A DNA stretch of 64,000 bases from Bacillus_BD oryzisoli_A (GTDB taxonomy: Bacteria > Bacillota > Bacilli > Bacillales > Cytobacillaceae), in the NCBI RefSeq assembly GCF_043641075.1, contig NZ_JBHZRC010000003.1, positions 323,572 to 387,571 on the forward strand, read 5' to 3'. A program made the translations under genes and the position numbers. Below the pieces are notes generated by a model. That model was not told the origin of the DNA. It ran no database searches and saw only the letters and a program-made list of their open reading frames with translations. Every line of letters starts with the position of its first letter. Position 1 is the stretch's first letter. Positions 24,741-34,321 of this stretch are shown here, in pieces.

Positions 24741-26066
24741 ATGAAGAGGAAGATGACCAAATTGGCCATTACTTTAGTCATGGCCATTTCGTTGCTGCTG
24801 TCGCCTGCCATGGCTTTAGCGGAAAATACAGATAGTCAAAAATTAGACTACCTGGCATTAGGAGATTCACTTGCTGCAGGACGGACACCGTTCGGACAGC
24901 ATGATAAGGGGTATACGGATTTTATTGCAGGCCAATTAAATAAAATGAATAAGCTGGCAAGCTTTGAAAAACGTTTTGCTGTTTCAGGATATACAACTTC
25001 AGATATTCTACATGATATTCAGACAAATGTTGAAAAAGAAGACAGTGCCGGACAAACATTGGCAATCAAAGATGCCATTCAGAATGCTGAGATGATTACG
25101 CTTGATGCTGGTGCAAATGATGTACTGCAGCAAATTCAATTTAATGAAACAACCGGGGAAGCAGTTTTTGATCAACAGGCATTAGTTGCTGCATTAAACG
25201 GAGTAAAGGAAAACCTTGTAACCATTCTTACTGAAATCAAGTCCCTTAATCCTAGCGCTGATATTTACATTATGGGCTACTATAACCCACTCCCGTATTT
25301 ACCTCAGCAAACGCAAAGCCAGCTTTTACCTTTATTAACGATCTTGAATTCAACTATCTCAGGAGCAGGCCAGGCTTTCTCTGTCAAATTTGTACCTACT
25401 GCAGATGCAATGGCAAGTGCAGTGGCACAGAACCCAGGTGATTATTTACCGAATCCGAAAGATATCCATCCAAGTGAGGCAGGTTATCTTGTATTGGCAA
25501 ATGAATTTTGGAAAACAATTAATGTCAAAAACAAGATTCAATTTACAGATGAAATTCAGGATTGGGCTAAGGACGAAGTTAATTTTCTAGTGGAAAAAGG
25601 GATTATTAACGGATTTGAAAACGGCAAGTTCGGTGCTGACGAGCCTATCAAACGATTGCATAGCGCTATTATGCTAGACCGAGCTATTGTCTATAACGAG
25701 CAGCCGGCAGCTAATCCAGGTTATATAGATGTAATAGATACTTCTGACGGCTATAGCATTGTTGCAAAATTGACTGAGCAAGGAATATTTGCCGGTGACA
25801 ATCAATATTTTTATCCGAATCAATCGCTTACAAGAGCACAAATGGCAAAAATCCTTGTTACCGCTTTTCACCTGCAAGGTTCAGCAGCACATAGCTTTAC
25901 TGATGTAAATACTACTCATTGGGCTTCAGACTATATCAGCATTCTGTCTGATAAAAAAATAATAAATGGATATGCTGATGGAAGCTTCAAACCAGATCAG
26001 TCTATTACCCGTGCTGAATTCTCTGTTATGCTTTCACGCGTAATCAATAAGAGTTTCATTGAGTAG
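24741..26066 (+). CDS. SLH-anchored SGNH/GDSL hydrolase
   Basis: 441-aa secreted esterase. Signal peptide (1-27), SGNH hydrolase domain (about 35-260) with Ser43 in LALGDSLAAG, block III GAND (Asn126) and block V DIHPSEAGY (Asp241, His243), then three SLH domains (about 262-440; KRLHSA, TRAQMA, TRAEFS). The triad is complete, so it is likely an active esterase or lipase; deacylation of a wall polymer is possible but not shown. The ATG lies after a GGGGGAAATTGG SD. It is one of few plus-strand genes in this half, divergent from the SLH transglycosylase. Confidence 0.93.
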   Translation: MKRKMTKLAITLVMAISLLLSPAMALAENTDSQKLDYLALGDSLAAGRTPFGQHDKGYTDFIAGQLNKMNKLASFEKRFAVSGYTTSDILHDIQTNVEKEDSAGQTLAIKDAIQNAEMITLDAGANDVLQQIQFNETTGEAVFDQQALVAALNGVKENLVTILTEIKSLNPSADIYIMGYYNPLPYLPQQTQSQLLPLLTILNSTISGAGQAFSVKFVPTADAMASAVAQNPGDYLPNPKDIHPSEAGYLVLANEFWKTINVKNKIQFTDEIQDWAKDEVNFLVEKGIINGFENGKFGADEPIKRLHSAIMLDRAIVYNEQPAANPGYIDVIDTSDGYSIVAKLTEQGIFAGDNQYFYPNQSLTRAQMAKILVTAFHLQGSAAHSFTDVNTTHWASDYISILSDKKIINGYADGSFKPDQSITRAEFSVMLSRVINKSFIE

Positions 26067-26098
26067 ATAAAAATTAAAGGAGTCAAGCACTGCTAAAT

Positions 26099-26138
26099 AA
26101 AAATAGCCAACCATTTCTAAAAATGATTGGCTATTTTT
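26099..26138. terminator. Bidirectional terminator between convergent genes
   Basis: A 17-bp, nearly perfect stem AAAAATAGCCAACCATTT / AATGATTGGCTATTTTT serves the GDSL-SLH gene (+) and the amidase (-). Confidence 0.92.
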
Positions 26139-26174
26139 ATACATAATTACGATTCTCCTAATTTCCTTTATGGC

Positions 26175-26921
26175 TTAAGGATTGCTTGGCTTATTAATTA
26201 AAGCAAGTAAATTATGTCTTAATCGGTTAATAACAATCGCTGCTTCTTCCCGCGTTAATGGTGCCCCTGGTCTTGTTCCATCAAAATAACCGTTTGCTAC
26301 AGCCTCATCCCAATCCTGCTTTGCCCAATCACTTACAACATGAATATCACGTTCAGCCACTTGTCTTTCCTCCTGTACTGGTTTTTTCGTTAAATTAAAT
26401 GCCTTTGCTAAACCAACCACATGAGCCCTGGCAACATTTTGAATCCAATTTAAATCCTTCATTTTTGCTGCATCAGAGGGGTTGTCGATAAAGCCGTTTT
26501 CTGTGAGCAGCGCAGGCATTGACGATGCATGTATGACATGAAAACGCGCTTGCTTTTTCCCTCTATCCCTTATTCCAATTACCTTTGCAATCTCTGAATG
26601 GATACTATTCTGAAAGGAAACGGTTTGCGAATCAACGCCCGCATCGACATAGCTTTCAAATCCGGTTCCTCCTCCGGAATTAATGTGAATCGAGAGATAA
26701 TAATCTGCTCTCCATCGATTTGCAGCGTTTGTTCGTTCCTGTAGAGTTGGAAATGTATCACCTGTTCGACTCATCATCACAACAACATCACGATACTCTT
26801 TCTCCAAAATGTCTCTAATGTTTAAAGAGATGGCTAACGTAACATCCTTTTCCTCTAATCCATTTCCAACAGCTCCAGGATCCGATCCTCCATGTCCAGG
26901 GTCTAGGAATAATTTGAACAT
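26175..26921 (-). CDS. N-acetylmuramoyl-L-alanine amidase without signal peptide, partial SLH tail
   Basis: 248-aa Amidase_3 enzyme starting straight at the catalytic fold (MFKLFLDPGHGGSDPG). Zinc ligands are His in DPGHGG, Glu in GLEEKDV and His in LSIHINSGG, with catalytic Glu in LLTENGF. Residues about 200-240 resemble a single SLH repeat (DWAKQDWDEAVANGYF ... LTREEAAIVINRL). Unlike every other wall enzyme here it has no signal peptide, so it resembles mother-cell (CwlC-like) or phage lysins released on lysis. ATG 26921 was chosen because AAGGAG is 9 nt upstream; a TTG at 26930 would be too close to the SD. Confidence 0.9.
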   Translation of the reverse strand: MFKLFLDPGHGGSDPGAVGNGLEEKDVTLAISLNIRDILEKEYRDVVVMMSRTGDTFPTLQERTNAANRWRADYYLSIHINSGGGTGFESYVDAGVDSQTVSFQNSIHSEIAKVIGIRDRGKKQARFHVIHASSMPALLTENGFIDNPSDAAKMKDLNWIQNVARAHVVGLAKAFNLTKKPVQEERQVAERDIHVVSDWAKQDWDEAVANGYFDGTRPGAPLTREEAAIVINRLRHNLLALINKPSNP

Positions 26922-26991
26922 TACTATCAACTCCTTACTATTTTATATACAAAAATCATGGTTTTTGTGTGGACGATTTACTATTATTAAT

Positions 26992-27028
26992 AAAAAAAAG
27001 AGCTTGCATATAAAGGAATGCTAGCTCT
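26992..27028 (-). terminator. Intrinsic terminator downstream of the 310-aa SLH gene
   Basis: AGAGCT.GCAT / ATGC.AGCTCT (26999-27009, 27018-27028) followed by TTTTTTT on the minus strand. It comes after repeat copy 3, which is thus in the 3' UTR of the gene at 27241. Confidence 0.82.
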
Positions 27029-27095
27029 ACTTTTTGATATTTGAATATACTACTATTAATAGATTCTATTATTCTTTTAGGCTGTGTTAAACATA

Positions 27096-27228
27096 GTTAT
27101 TGAATTCCGTTCCAGGCACTACGCTTTCCGCGGGCGACCGCCGAGCCTCCTCGACACTTCGTGTCTCCGGGGTCTCGACTGTCTCGCTTCTCCCGCAGGA
27201 GTCTCCGTGCCTTCCACTGCAATCAACC
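27096..27228 (-). repeat. Dispersed ~130-bp palindromic repeat, copy 3
   Basis: Same family and orientation as 12166-12300 and 19377-19507. It begins 12 nt after the stop codon of the gene at 27241-28173 and precedes that gene's terminator. Overlapping short ORFs on both strands are not genes. Confidence 0.88.
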
Positions 27229-27240
27229 TGCCAACAAATA

Positions 27241-28173
27241 TCAAAACTGTTCTTTAACATAGCCTTCTTTAAAATAGATCTGTCCATATGCCGCTGATTT
27301 TACTTGTGCTTCTTCACGGATTCCCTCATAAAGTACATTTCCTTCTTCATCCTTAACTATTATGGTATGGATATTAGCTGCTGGCATGTCAGTTGTCACT
27401 GAAAAATACCCGTTCACTACTTCCGCCTCTATGCTAATCTCACTTTCATTAGTTGGTATGACTACTATTATTTTTTCAATCTCAGAAGCTTGCCCCGTAA
27501 TAGTCACCGATTGGTCCTCATTAATCGTACCTGATAAATCAGATACTAGTACATCCGGTACATTTCGTTCATATTGATTTGCCTTAGATAAAAAGATGGC
27601 AAATTGACCGCGTGTCGTTAAGTCATTCGCCCCATATGTCGTTTCACCTGTACCGTTTGTAATCCCGGCATTATATAATGCTTGTACATAATCTGTATAA
27701 ATTGGATTTACATCTTGAAACGGATGCGCTTCCCCTGCAACTGGAATATCAAAGGTTAAAGCAATCATCTTTGCCATTTCAGAGCGAGTTAACGGGTCAT
27801 GCGCTCCAAATGACGTTGCGCTCTTACCAGAGACGATTCCCAAATCCTTTAATACATTTACTGCGTTTTGAGCATATTCCGGAACATCCTCAAAGCCTGA
27901 GTCTGGCGCTCTATAATTCTCATATCCTAATGCTCTTGTCAGCATGAGAGCTGCGTCTGCGCGTTTGATGTGATAGTCATTTCCAAACTTACCATCACCG
28001 ATACCATTTACAATCTCATTTGACACTAGATAATCCACTGCATCCTGATAAAACTCAGGTACATCCGAAAATTTATTCGATGATGCTGAAGCTGCAGGTA
28101 CGATTGATGAAGCGATTATCGCCGCAGTCGCAGCAGATGCAATAAATTTACGTACAGACTTTTGAAAAACCAA
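27241..28173 (-). CDS. SLH protein with C-terminal Ig-like domain, unknown function
   Basis: 310-aa secreted protein: signal peptide (1-30), three SLH domains (about 33-200; KRADAA, TRSEMA, TTRGQF) and a roughly 100-residue beta-rich C-terminal domain (SGTINEDQSVTITGQASEIE ...) resembling a small Ig-like module. No catalytic motif. TTG start directly after AAGGGGGAAGG, with a signal peptide (KFIASAATAAIIASSIV) similar to those of the large S-layer proteins downstream. The dispersed repeat copy 3 lies just beyond the stop. It may be a structural or adhesive surface protein. Confidence 0.88.
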   Translation of the reverse strand: MVFQKSVRKFIASAATAAIIASSIVPAASASSNKFSDVPEFYQDAVDYLVSNEIVNGIGDGKFGNDYHIKRADAALMLTRALGYENYRAPDSGFEDVPEYAQNAVNVLKDLGIVSGKSATSFGAHDPLTRSEMAKMIALTFDIPVAGEAHPFQDVNPIYTDYVQALYNAGITNGTGETTYGANDLTTRGQFAIFLSKANQYERNVPDVLVSDLSGTINEDQSVTITGQASEIEKIIVVIPTNESEISIEAEVVNGYFSVTTDMPAANIHTIIVKDEEGNVLYEGIREEAQVKSAAYGQIYFKEGYVKEQF

Positions 28174-28284
28174 TTTTCCTTCCCCCTTGAATATGTATGT
28201 ATTAACCTATCCTCCCTAATACTAGCAAATCATCAGGCCAATTTTCCTATATTCAAATAACCTTAATAATAACTTTACGTTATT

Positions 28285-28345
28285 TACATTGGGACCGCGA
28301 GTTCGGTTCAGACCGCGGGGACGGGTCTCTCGGCTCGATTCAATA
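28285..28345. repeat. GC-rich palindromic intergenic segment
   Basis: A GC-rich stretch in an AT-rich gap, with GGGACCG, CCGCGGGGACGG and GGGTCTCTCGG blocks that partly complement one another. It resembles the GGGAC-type palindromes near 8365 and 58220 but I cannot align it fully. Confidence 0.35.
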
Positions 28346-28347
28346 AG

Positions 28348-28379
28348 AAAAGCCCTATAGAGATTCTTCTCTACAGAGC
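28348..28379 (-). terminator. Intrinsic terminator of the SLH subtilase at 28395
   Basis: A 12-bp stem with two G:U pairs (28352-28363 / 28368-28379) followed by TTTTC on the minus strand. Confidence 0.8.
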
Positions 28380-28394
28380 GTTCTTAGTAACCCG

Positions 28395-31112
28395 TTATCC
28401 TTTTTCTGCTATTACTCGATAAAGCATTGTCGCAAACTCAGCACGGGTTATGTTGTTTGTTGGTTTGAACAGGGTTCCATTCTCATAACCATTTGTGACG
28501 TTATTGGCCACAAGCGTTTCAATGTAAGAGTATGACCATTGATCCTTATTAACATCTGTAAAAGTGATTTGCCCGCTGCCTTTTAATTCATGTGCACGTA
28601 CAAGAATAGCTGCCATTTGTTCTCTAGTTAAATTTCCATCTGGATTAAAGCTATTGGCAGTCATTCCATTAATAATCTGCGCATTTGCTGCAGCACCGAT
28701 ATAGTTAGACGCCCAGTGATTTTCGGGGACATCTGTAAACGAGCTTGTCATAAGGGGTAAATCAAGTTGTCTAGCAATAATTGCTGCTGCCTCTGAACGA
28801 CGGATTGAACCATTCGGGCCGAATGTTCCATCAGGATATCCGCCGATTAGGTTTTCATCGTAAAGATAATTGATTTCCTTTTCTGCCCAATGACCTTGGA
28901 TATCAGGAAATGCAGCCGTTGAACCTTCGATATAATCAAGACTGAACAGATAAGGGTTATAATTATCAGAATAGTCCTTTAGGTTCGTTAGGACAACATA
29001 ATATGTTCCCGGTGCGATATTTTCATAAATAAACGATAAAAACTTTAAGTCTTCCATTTCATCTGCATATAAATCCGAATTATCCAGGACTCTTCCCTGT
29101 GAATTCACTAACATAGCTGCTGGATCATTGTAATAAGCGGAGTTACTAGTAGTGGTTGTGATAATCAAATCTCCACTTTTAGGTAGATTTACCTCATAAA
29201 AGTCTAGATCATCATAGGTTTGGAAATACCCTCCACCTGTGGCACCAAATGGGAGCCAATTCGCTGAGTACATAGAGTCATTCGGTTCCACTTCAGCCAC
29301 GAGTGAGTTATCATTAACCTCTCCTCCCGTTTCCATTTGGATGGATACATTATAGGGTTGTTCCGACCAGCGTCCATAATAGTCAAATACATCGAGATAA
29401 TAAGTCCCAGGTTCTACGTTAACTGTTAAGCTATCGGTTCCTCCCATTAGATCACTATCTACTACACCGGCTTCAGTCAATCCATTCCCTTCTAATTTAT
29501 ATAAATTACCAATAAGGTCGATATGTCCCGCAAGATTTGATAGTTCAACTGTTAGACTTGAGTTCTCCTTCACATCAAAAGTAAACCAGTCCGAGTCAAA
29601 AGGTAAATCCATATTTTGATTTACAGAAGTGTTGATTTGAATTGTTTGAGCACCGTTTCTACTATCTGAAGCATCCCCTTGTAATGACGGCAGTGCTGAC
29701 TGTAGAGCCAGCGTGGCATTCGCGATTCCATAGCCGTTGTATTGACTCCAAGCTTTGCCGGTCTTAACCTGTGCCCCATGTTCTAATGCCCACTCAATTT
29801 CAGTAGGTCCCCATTCAGGGTGCTGTGCTTTTAGCAGTCCAGCAATTGCACTAATCATAGGAGCTGAGAATGAAGTTCCACTTTTATATGTGTAACCGCT
29901 AGAAATGGCAGTGCTGTATATATCTTCTCCTGGAGCTGTTATATCGACGGTGTCACCATAATTGGAAAAATACGCATTTTGATCGTATTCATTCGTTGCA
30001 GCAGCACTGATTACAGGTGCATATGAGGCAGGGTAGATCCATTCACTGGAGCTGTCATTACCAGCAGATGCAACCAGTACGATTCCTGCATCATAGGCAG
30101 CCCAAATAGCATCCTCCTCAATTGAACTTGAAGAATATCCTCCATAGCTCATATTAATAACATCAGCGTTTTGTTCAATTGCATAATAGATTCCATTTAC
30201 AATATCAAAAGTTGAAGAACTTCCGGCCGAATCTGTTACTTTCACTGGTAAAATTTTTGCCTGTTGATCAATTCCCGCAATTCCTACTTGATCTGAATTA
30301 GCAGCAATAATACCGGCAATAAAAGTCCCGTGACCATTATCATCCGTGCTGTTTTCAGTATTATTCACAAAATTATATCCAGGCAGCACTCTTCCCGCTA
30401 AATCAGGATGGCTGGCGTTTACACCTGAATCTAGGATAGCAATGGTTACATCTGAAGAACCTTTCTGAATGTCCCACGCTTCTTCCATTCCGATTTTACT
30501 TAAATAGTATTGCTGGGAGTAATCCGGATCTTGAGGGATATACGATGTTTGTTGAATATAATCTGGGTCAGCTGAGATAAAATTGCTATTCTTTTGGAGT
30601 TCCAGTAGTTTAGTATCATAATCTACTGAATCTGGAACTCTTACAAGTATTAGCTTCTGCCCATTTGGAAGTTTAGTAGAATTACTAATCTGTACGCCAA
30701 GCTCAGCAGCATCAAAGGATGATGTTTCTTTTATTTTTAAAATAATACCGCGATCATTTACAGTCGTTAAGTCTATTCTCTCGACACTTTGGAGTTTCAC
30801 TTTCATGTCTTTTTTATAGCTTCTTCTTGATTTCTCCAGGTCCTTATCTGTTATAGCAGGTTTCTTTTGTAAAGAAGTGCGGTTGTTTTTATTTTCTGCT
30901 TGAAGCTTAGAAAAGTTTGTGAATAATTCTTTTTTAACAGCATTATCCACTATAGAAGGACCGTTCTCTTTTTTACTTACTTGTTTTAGTTCACTCTTTA
31001 TTTTATCCTTATCTATTACAATATTAAGTTCACTAGCTGCAATGGATTGAGGCAGTATGAACGTAGTACTGATTAAACCGATAAAGAAAAACTTTAACTT
31101 TCTCTTAAACAT
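28395..31112 (-). CDS. SLH-anchored subtilisin-like protease with PPC domains
   Basis: 905-aa secreted protease. Signal peptide, a long propeptide (to about 195), S8 domain (about 200-470) with Asp228 in AILDSG, His261 in GHGTF, oxyanion Asn in ASAGN and Ser414 in SGTSFSAP, two bacterial pre-peptidase C-terminal (PPC) beta domains (about 495-715; SDWFTFDVKENSS, DDLDFYEVNLPKSGD), and three SLH domains (about 725-900). The triad is complete; the usual HGTH second His is Phe here. The ATG at 31112 fits the AAAGGGGTGG SD better than the GTG at 31124. Likely a surface or maturation protease; it sits directly downstream of the S-layer gene. Confidence 0.93.
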   Translation of the reverse strand: MFKRKLKFFFIGLISTTFILPQSIAASELNIVIDKDKIKSELKQVSKKENGPSIVDNAVKKELFTNFSKLQAENKNNRTSLQKKPAITDKDLEKSRRSYKKDMKVKLQSVERIDLTTVNDRGIILKIKETSSFDAAELGVQISNSTKLPNGQKLILVRVPDSVDYDTKLLELQKNSNFISADPDYIQQTSYIPQDPDYSQQYYLSKIGMEEAWDIQKGSSDVTIAILDSGVNASHPDLAGRVLPGYNFVNNTENSTDDNGHGTFIAGIIAANSDQVGIAGIDQQAKILPVKVTDSAGSSSTFDIVNGIYYAIEQNADVINMSYGGYSSSSIEEDAIWAAYDAGIVLVASAGNDSSSEWIYPASYAPVISAAATNEYDQNAYFSNYGDTVDITAPGEDIYSTAISSGYTYKSGTSFSAPMISAIAGLLKAQHPEWGPTEIEWALEHGAQVKTGKAWSQYNGYGIANATLALQSALPSLQGDASDSRNGAQTIQINTSVNQNMDLPFDSDWFTFDVKENSSLTVELSNLAGHIDLIGNLYKLEGNGLTEAGVVDSDLMGGTDSLTVNVEPGTYYLDVFDYYGRWSEQPYNVSIQMETGGEVNDNSLVAEVEPNDSMYSANWLPFGATGGGYFQTYDDLDFYEVNLPKSGDLIITTTTSNSAYYNDPAAMLVNSQGRVLDNSDLYADEMEDLKFLSFIYENIAPGTYYVVLTNLKDYSDNYNPYLFSLDYIEGSTAAFPDIQGHWAEKEINYLYDENLIGGYPDGTFGPNGSIRRSEAAAIIARQLDLPLMTSSFTDVPENHWASNYIGAAANAQIINGMTANSFNPDGNLTREQMAAILVRAHELKGSGQITFTDVNKDQWSYSYIETLVANNVTNGYENGTLFKPTNNITRAEFATMLYRVIAEKG

Positions 31113-31271
31113 GGAATTGACCACCCCTTTATTACTATTATAATAGACCTAAAAATAATTTTGGGTGGTCAATTAATGGAAACTTTCCCATAAACTCTTT
31201 GTTTAAGTTAACTGCCTCATGTCATCACATTTCATAACCTTCATCCTAGAGTTTTCTCTCATGAGAAGAGT

Positions 31272-31303
31272 AAAAAACACTGCAGATTGCTCTGCAGTGT
31301 TTT
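31272..31303 (-). terminator. Strong terminator of the S-layer gene
   Basis: Perfect 13-bp stem AAAACACTGCAGA / TCTGCAGTGTTTT (31274-31286, 31291-31303) with T-rich tail on the minus strand, 8 nt after the stop at 31311. Confidence 0.93.
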
Positions 31304-31310
31304 ATCATTA

Positions 31311-34202
31311 TTAGCGCTTGTTTACAACATATTCGTCAGCGTCTTTCTCTCCGTCACCATCAACATCAAAATATTTCACAACAAACGCATTTACACGGTT
31401 ACCAAATTCATCAGTGATTGCTTTTGAACCGCTGAAGCTTGGATCGTAGTGAAGTGTTGTTGGAACATATCCTTGAAGATCAATATATTCAGAAATTGCT
31501 TCAGAACCGATTTCAACTAGTTCAGCATGAGTTAGATTATCAACTAATAATTGTGCAAGCTCTGCTTCAGAGCAGTACACTAATGCTCCAGCTAATGCTT
31601 CTGCAGTTAAGTGTTCAACTAACCATGCAGTTAGTTCGTCTTCATTTAATTCTGCAAGTTCATCAATTTCAGTTACAAATGCTGTTGCAATCTCTTCTTT
31701 AGTTAAATACTTTGCAATAATAGCAGCCTGTTCTTCTTTGCTTAAGTTAGCAATTAATTCATTCGCAATTTCTTGGGCAGATGCACCATCTTCAAGAATT
31801 AAAGATGCAATAACTGCTTCTGTTAAGTTTTCAATTAATCCAGAATCTAAGCCTAAGCCGTCAAATTCTTCAACTGAAAGAACAAGCTTTTTCTTGTCAT
31901 CTTCATTAATATTAGAAGCTTTCTTGCCGTAAGCTACACTGTTTACCTCTTGATCTAATCTAGTAGTACCAGTGAATAGACGGAAGTCTGGTGCTTCAAA
32001 ATCTTGAACTTCTTCATCAAATGTAAGTTCAATTGTATCAATGCTTCCATCATTGTCTAAGTCTTTCTCTAATACTTTAATTACTCTTGGAGCGTTAACA
32101 CTGTTTCTGAATGTAGTAGAAGTTGAAACTGGTCCAACAGCTACAGAATCGCTTTCTTCATAACGATCATCATCTTCATGTGCTTCGTAATCCACTACAC
32201 CTGTAGCTGTTACATCAGCTGAAGAAGCACCATTTAGAGAATACGCTACAACTGCTACATCAGCATCGATGGCTGGGTTGCTCCAAGAATCATCCTCAAT
32301 ATCACCAGAGATGGTTACTGTACCACCTGGGTAAATATCAACAAAGTTGCTGCCCGCTAAGTCTGATCCCCACTGAGTATCATCTGCACCAACTGCATTC
32401 TCCAATTCGGAATCAACTAACCATGGAGCAGGATGTACACGGATTGTATTAGCACCTGTATTTGTAATTGTATAATTCACACGCGCAGTTAAATCATCAT
32501 CTCTACCATCTGCAGTTGTTGGAGGTAGGAATGGCTTACCACTTTGGTTAAGGAATGTTAATTGGAATCCTTTTACATCCTCAACATTCCAAGATGCATC
32601 ACCAAAGATTGCTTTTCTAGCAGTATCAGTTAAATCAATCACACCAAGTTTTGCACCTAGTTGACCATTATCTACACGTGATGGCTGGAAGTTTGTAAAA
32701 TCATCACTAGATGATACCGGCTCTCCAGCTTCAAGTTGTCCGCTTTGTGCATTATTAGCAGAGTTCTGATCAATCCAAGCGATTGGAGTAGCATTATCGT
32801 TTACTGCAGTACTAGCTAAAGTAACTTTAGCTTCACCTTTTGAATCTAGTTTAACAACACCTTGTTTTGCTCCAAATTGTACAAAATATGCAGCTTTCGG
32901 ATTGTTATTTAATACATCATCAACATTTTCTTCAATTGCTACGTTTACATATCCGCCCGCAAATGGTGTTCCATCTGGTTTATTTACTTTAATTACATAC
33001 TCACGGCCGTTATGCTCGTCACCTGTAATGCTCTCATCGTTATTATTGTCAATAGCGATTGATGCATATTTAGTTCTTTTACCTTCGATTTCAATCTTAT
33101 ATTTTGTTAAACCGAATGTAAGTGCTGGTGCTTTAACATACAATTCAGTATTTTTCTCAAAACGATCATTTTGAGTATTTGGAACCTGTGGTTCTCCACC
33201 ATCTGTATCATCTTCTTGGTAGCTTCCATCTAGGAATACAATAGGAGTAACCGTATCATTTGTACCAGTTACAGTAAATGTCGCTTTACCATCTTTATCT
33301 GTTCTGATTTCAGCAGCTGCTTCTTCACCATCAGTAGATTGGTAAGGAATTACTGATTTATTATCACTGTTTGTAACAGTAACGTTTCTTTGTTTATCTT
33401 TAGTTGTTTCTAAGTTTTCTTCAAAAGTAACATTTAGAACAACGCCTTGAAGTGGTAAACCATCAGAGCTTTTATATGTTACAGTGTAAGTTTTTGCTTT
33501 ACCATTCGCAAGTTCATTACCTTGGCTATCGCCTTCAATAGTAAGAGTTGGTTTAGCAACAGGAGCTGGCTTACCTACCTTAATACGAACTCCTGGTACT
33601 TCCGCACGGTGAACAAATACTGGGAATTGACCACGTGTTACATTAGCACCTGGATCAAATTCTCCTTGTGATACACCTGCTACAATTCCAAGGCTAGCAA
33701 GAACGTTAACATACTCTTTTCCCCAGCCAGTATTGTCTCTGAAATCTATTTCAACTTCTTTATCTAGTTCTAAACCGTATGCTTCAACTGTCATTTTTGC
33801 TAATTCTTCACGAGTAATCGTGTTTTCTGGCTTAAATGATCCATCACCATAACCGTTGATAACACCTGGCTTTTGCGCTTGAAGTGCTGCAACATATTTT
33901 GAAGCCCAGTGATCTTTAGTATCTCCAAAGCTAGCTTTTGCATTGTCATCAATATCAAGACCTAGTGCTACTGCAAGCATTTTTGCAGCTTCACCACGTT
34001 TAATTTCTGCATAAGGCTGATATGATCCATCAGGATATCCGCCAATTGCACCTTTGCCTACTAAATAATCTACTGCCTCTTTTGCCCAAGTAGGAATTTG
34101 ATCATTGAAACCTGCTGCTCCTACAGTTAGTCCAGGAGCTGCGGAAGCAACAACTGCAGCTGCTGCAGTTCCAGCGATAAATTTACGGTAAGATTTTGCC
34201 AT
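31311..34202 (-). CDS. S-layer-type protein with three N-terminal SLH domains
   Basis: 963-aa secreted protein, the size range of bacillar S-layer proteins. Signal peptide (1-29), three SLH domains (about 30-200; KRGEAA, TREELA, TRGQFP), then a chain of Ig-like/invasin-like beta domains (KPTLTIEGDSQGNELANGKA onward) and a C-terminal domain ending in DVDGDGEKDADE, an EF-hand-like calcium loop. A helical, Leu/Glu-rich segment of about 125 residues containing one Cys is inserted in the last beta domain. Promoter and 5' UTR are unusually strong and long (TTGACA-17-TATACT, about 110 nt leader, GGGGAGG SD), which fits very high expression. A candidate antisense RNA to its start site lies at 34976-35171. 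It is the best candidate for the main S-layer protein. Confidence 0.92.
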   Translation of the reverse strand: MAKSYRKFIAGTAAAAVVASAAPGLTVGAAGFNDQIPTWAKEAVDYLVGKGAIGGYPDGSYQPYAEIKRGEAAKMLAVALGLDIDDNAKASFGDTKDHWASKYVAALQAQKPGVINGYGDGSFKPENTITREELAKMTVEAYGLELDKEVEIDFRDNTGWGKEYVNVLASLGIVAGVSQGEFDPGANVTRGQFPVFVHRAEVPGVRIKVGKPAPVAKPTLTIEGDSQGNELANGKAKTYTVTYKSSDGLPLQGVVLNVTFEENLETTKDKQRNVTVTNSDNKSVIPYQSTDGEEAAAEIRTDKDGKATFTVTGTNDTVTPIVFLDGSYQEDDTDGGEPQVPNTQNDRFEKNTELYVKAPALTFGLTKYKIEIEGKRTKYASIAIDNNNDESITGDEHNGREYVIKVNKPDGTPFAGGYVNVAIEENVDDVLNNNPKAAYFVQFGAKQGVVKLDSKGEAKVTLASTAVNDNATPIAWIDQNSANNAQSGQLEAGEPVSSSDDFTNFQPSRVDNGQLGAKLGVIDLTDTARKAIFGDASWNVEDVKGFQLTFLNQSGKPFLPPTTADGRDDDLTARVNYTITNTGANTIRVHPAPWLVDSELENAVGADDTQWGSDLAGSNFVDIYPGGTVTISGDIEDDSWSNPAIDADVAVVAYSLNGASSADVTATGVVDYEAHEDDDRYEESDSVAVGPVSTSTTFRNSVNAPRVIKVLEKDLDNDGSIDTIELTFDEEVQDFEAPDFRLFTGTTRLDQEVNSVAYGKKASNINEDDKKKLVLSVEEFDGLGLDSGLIENLTEAVIASLILEDGASAQEIANELIANLSKEEQAAIIAKYLTKEEIATAFVTEIDELAELNEDELTAWLVEHLTAEALAGALVYCSEAELAQLLVDNLTHAELVEIGSEAISEYIDLQGYVPTTLHYDPSFSGSKAITDEFGNRVNAFVVKYFDVDGDGEKDADEYVVNKR

Positions 34203-34223
34203 TGAGATATTTCCTCCCCTTTT
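34198..34223 (-). promoter_or_regulatory. SD/start region of the S-layer mRNA, target of a candidate antisense RNA
   Basis: On the minus strand this holds AAAAGGGGAGG, the ATG at 34202 and the next base pairs. The same 25 nt, minus one T, recur on the plus strand at 35066-35090 inside a predicted plus-strand transcript. Confidence 0.7.
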
Positions 34224-34321
34224 GTATAAAAGAAATAATTTCTTATATTATCAAAGCTATTCCAAGAATCTATTAATTTGGTAATTATGTAACTCTTAAA
34301 ATAGCCCCTCAAACGAGTTTT

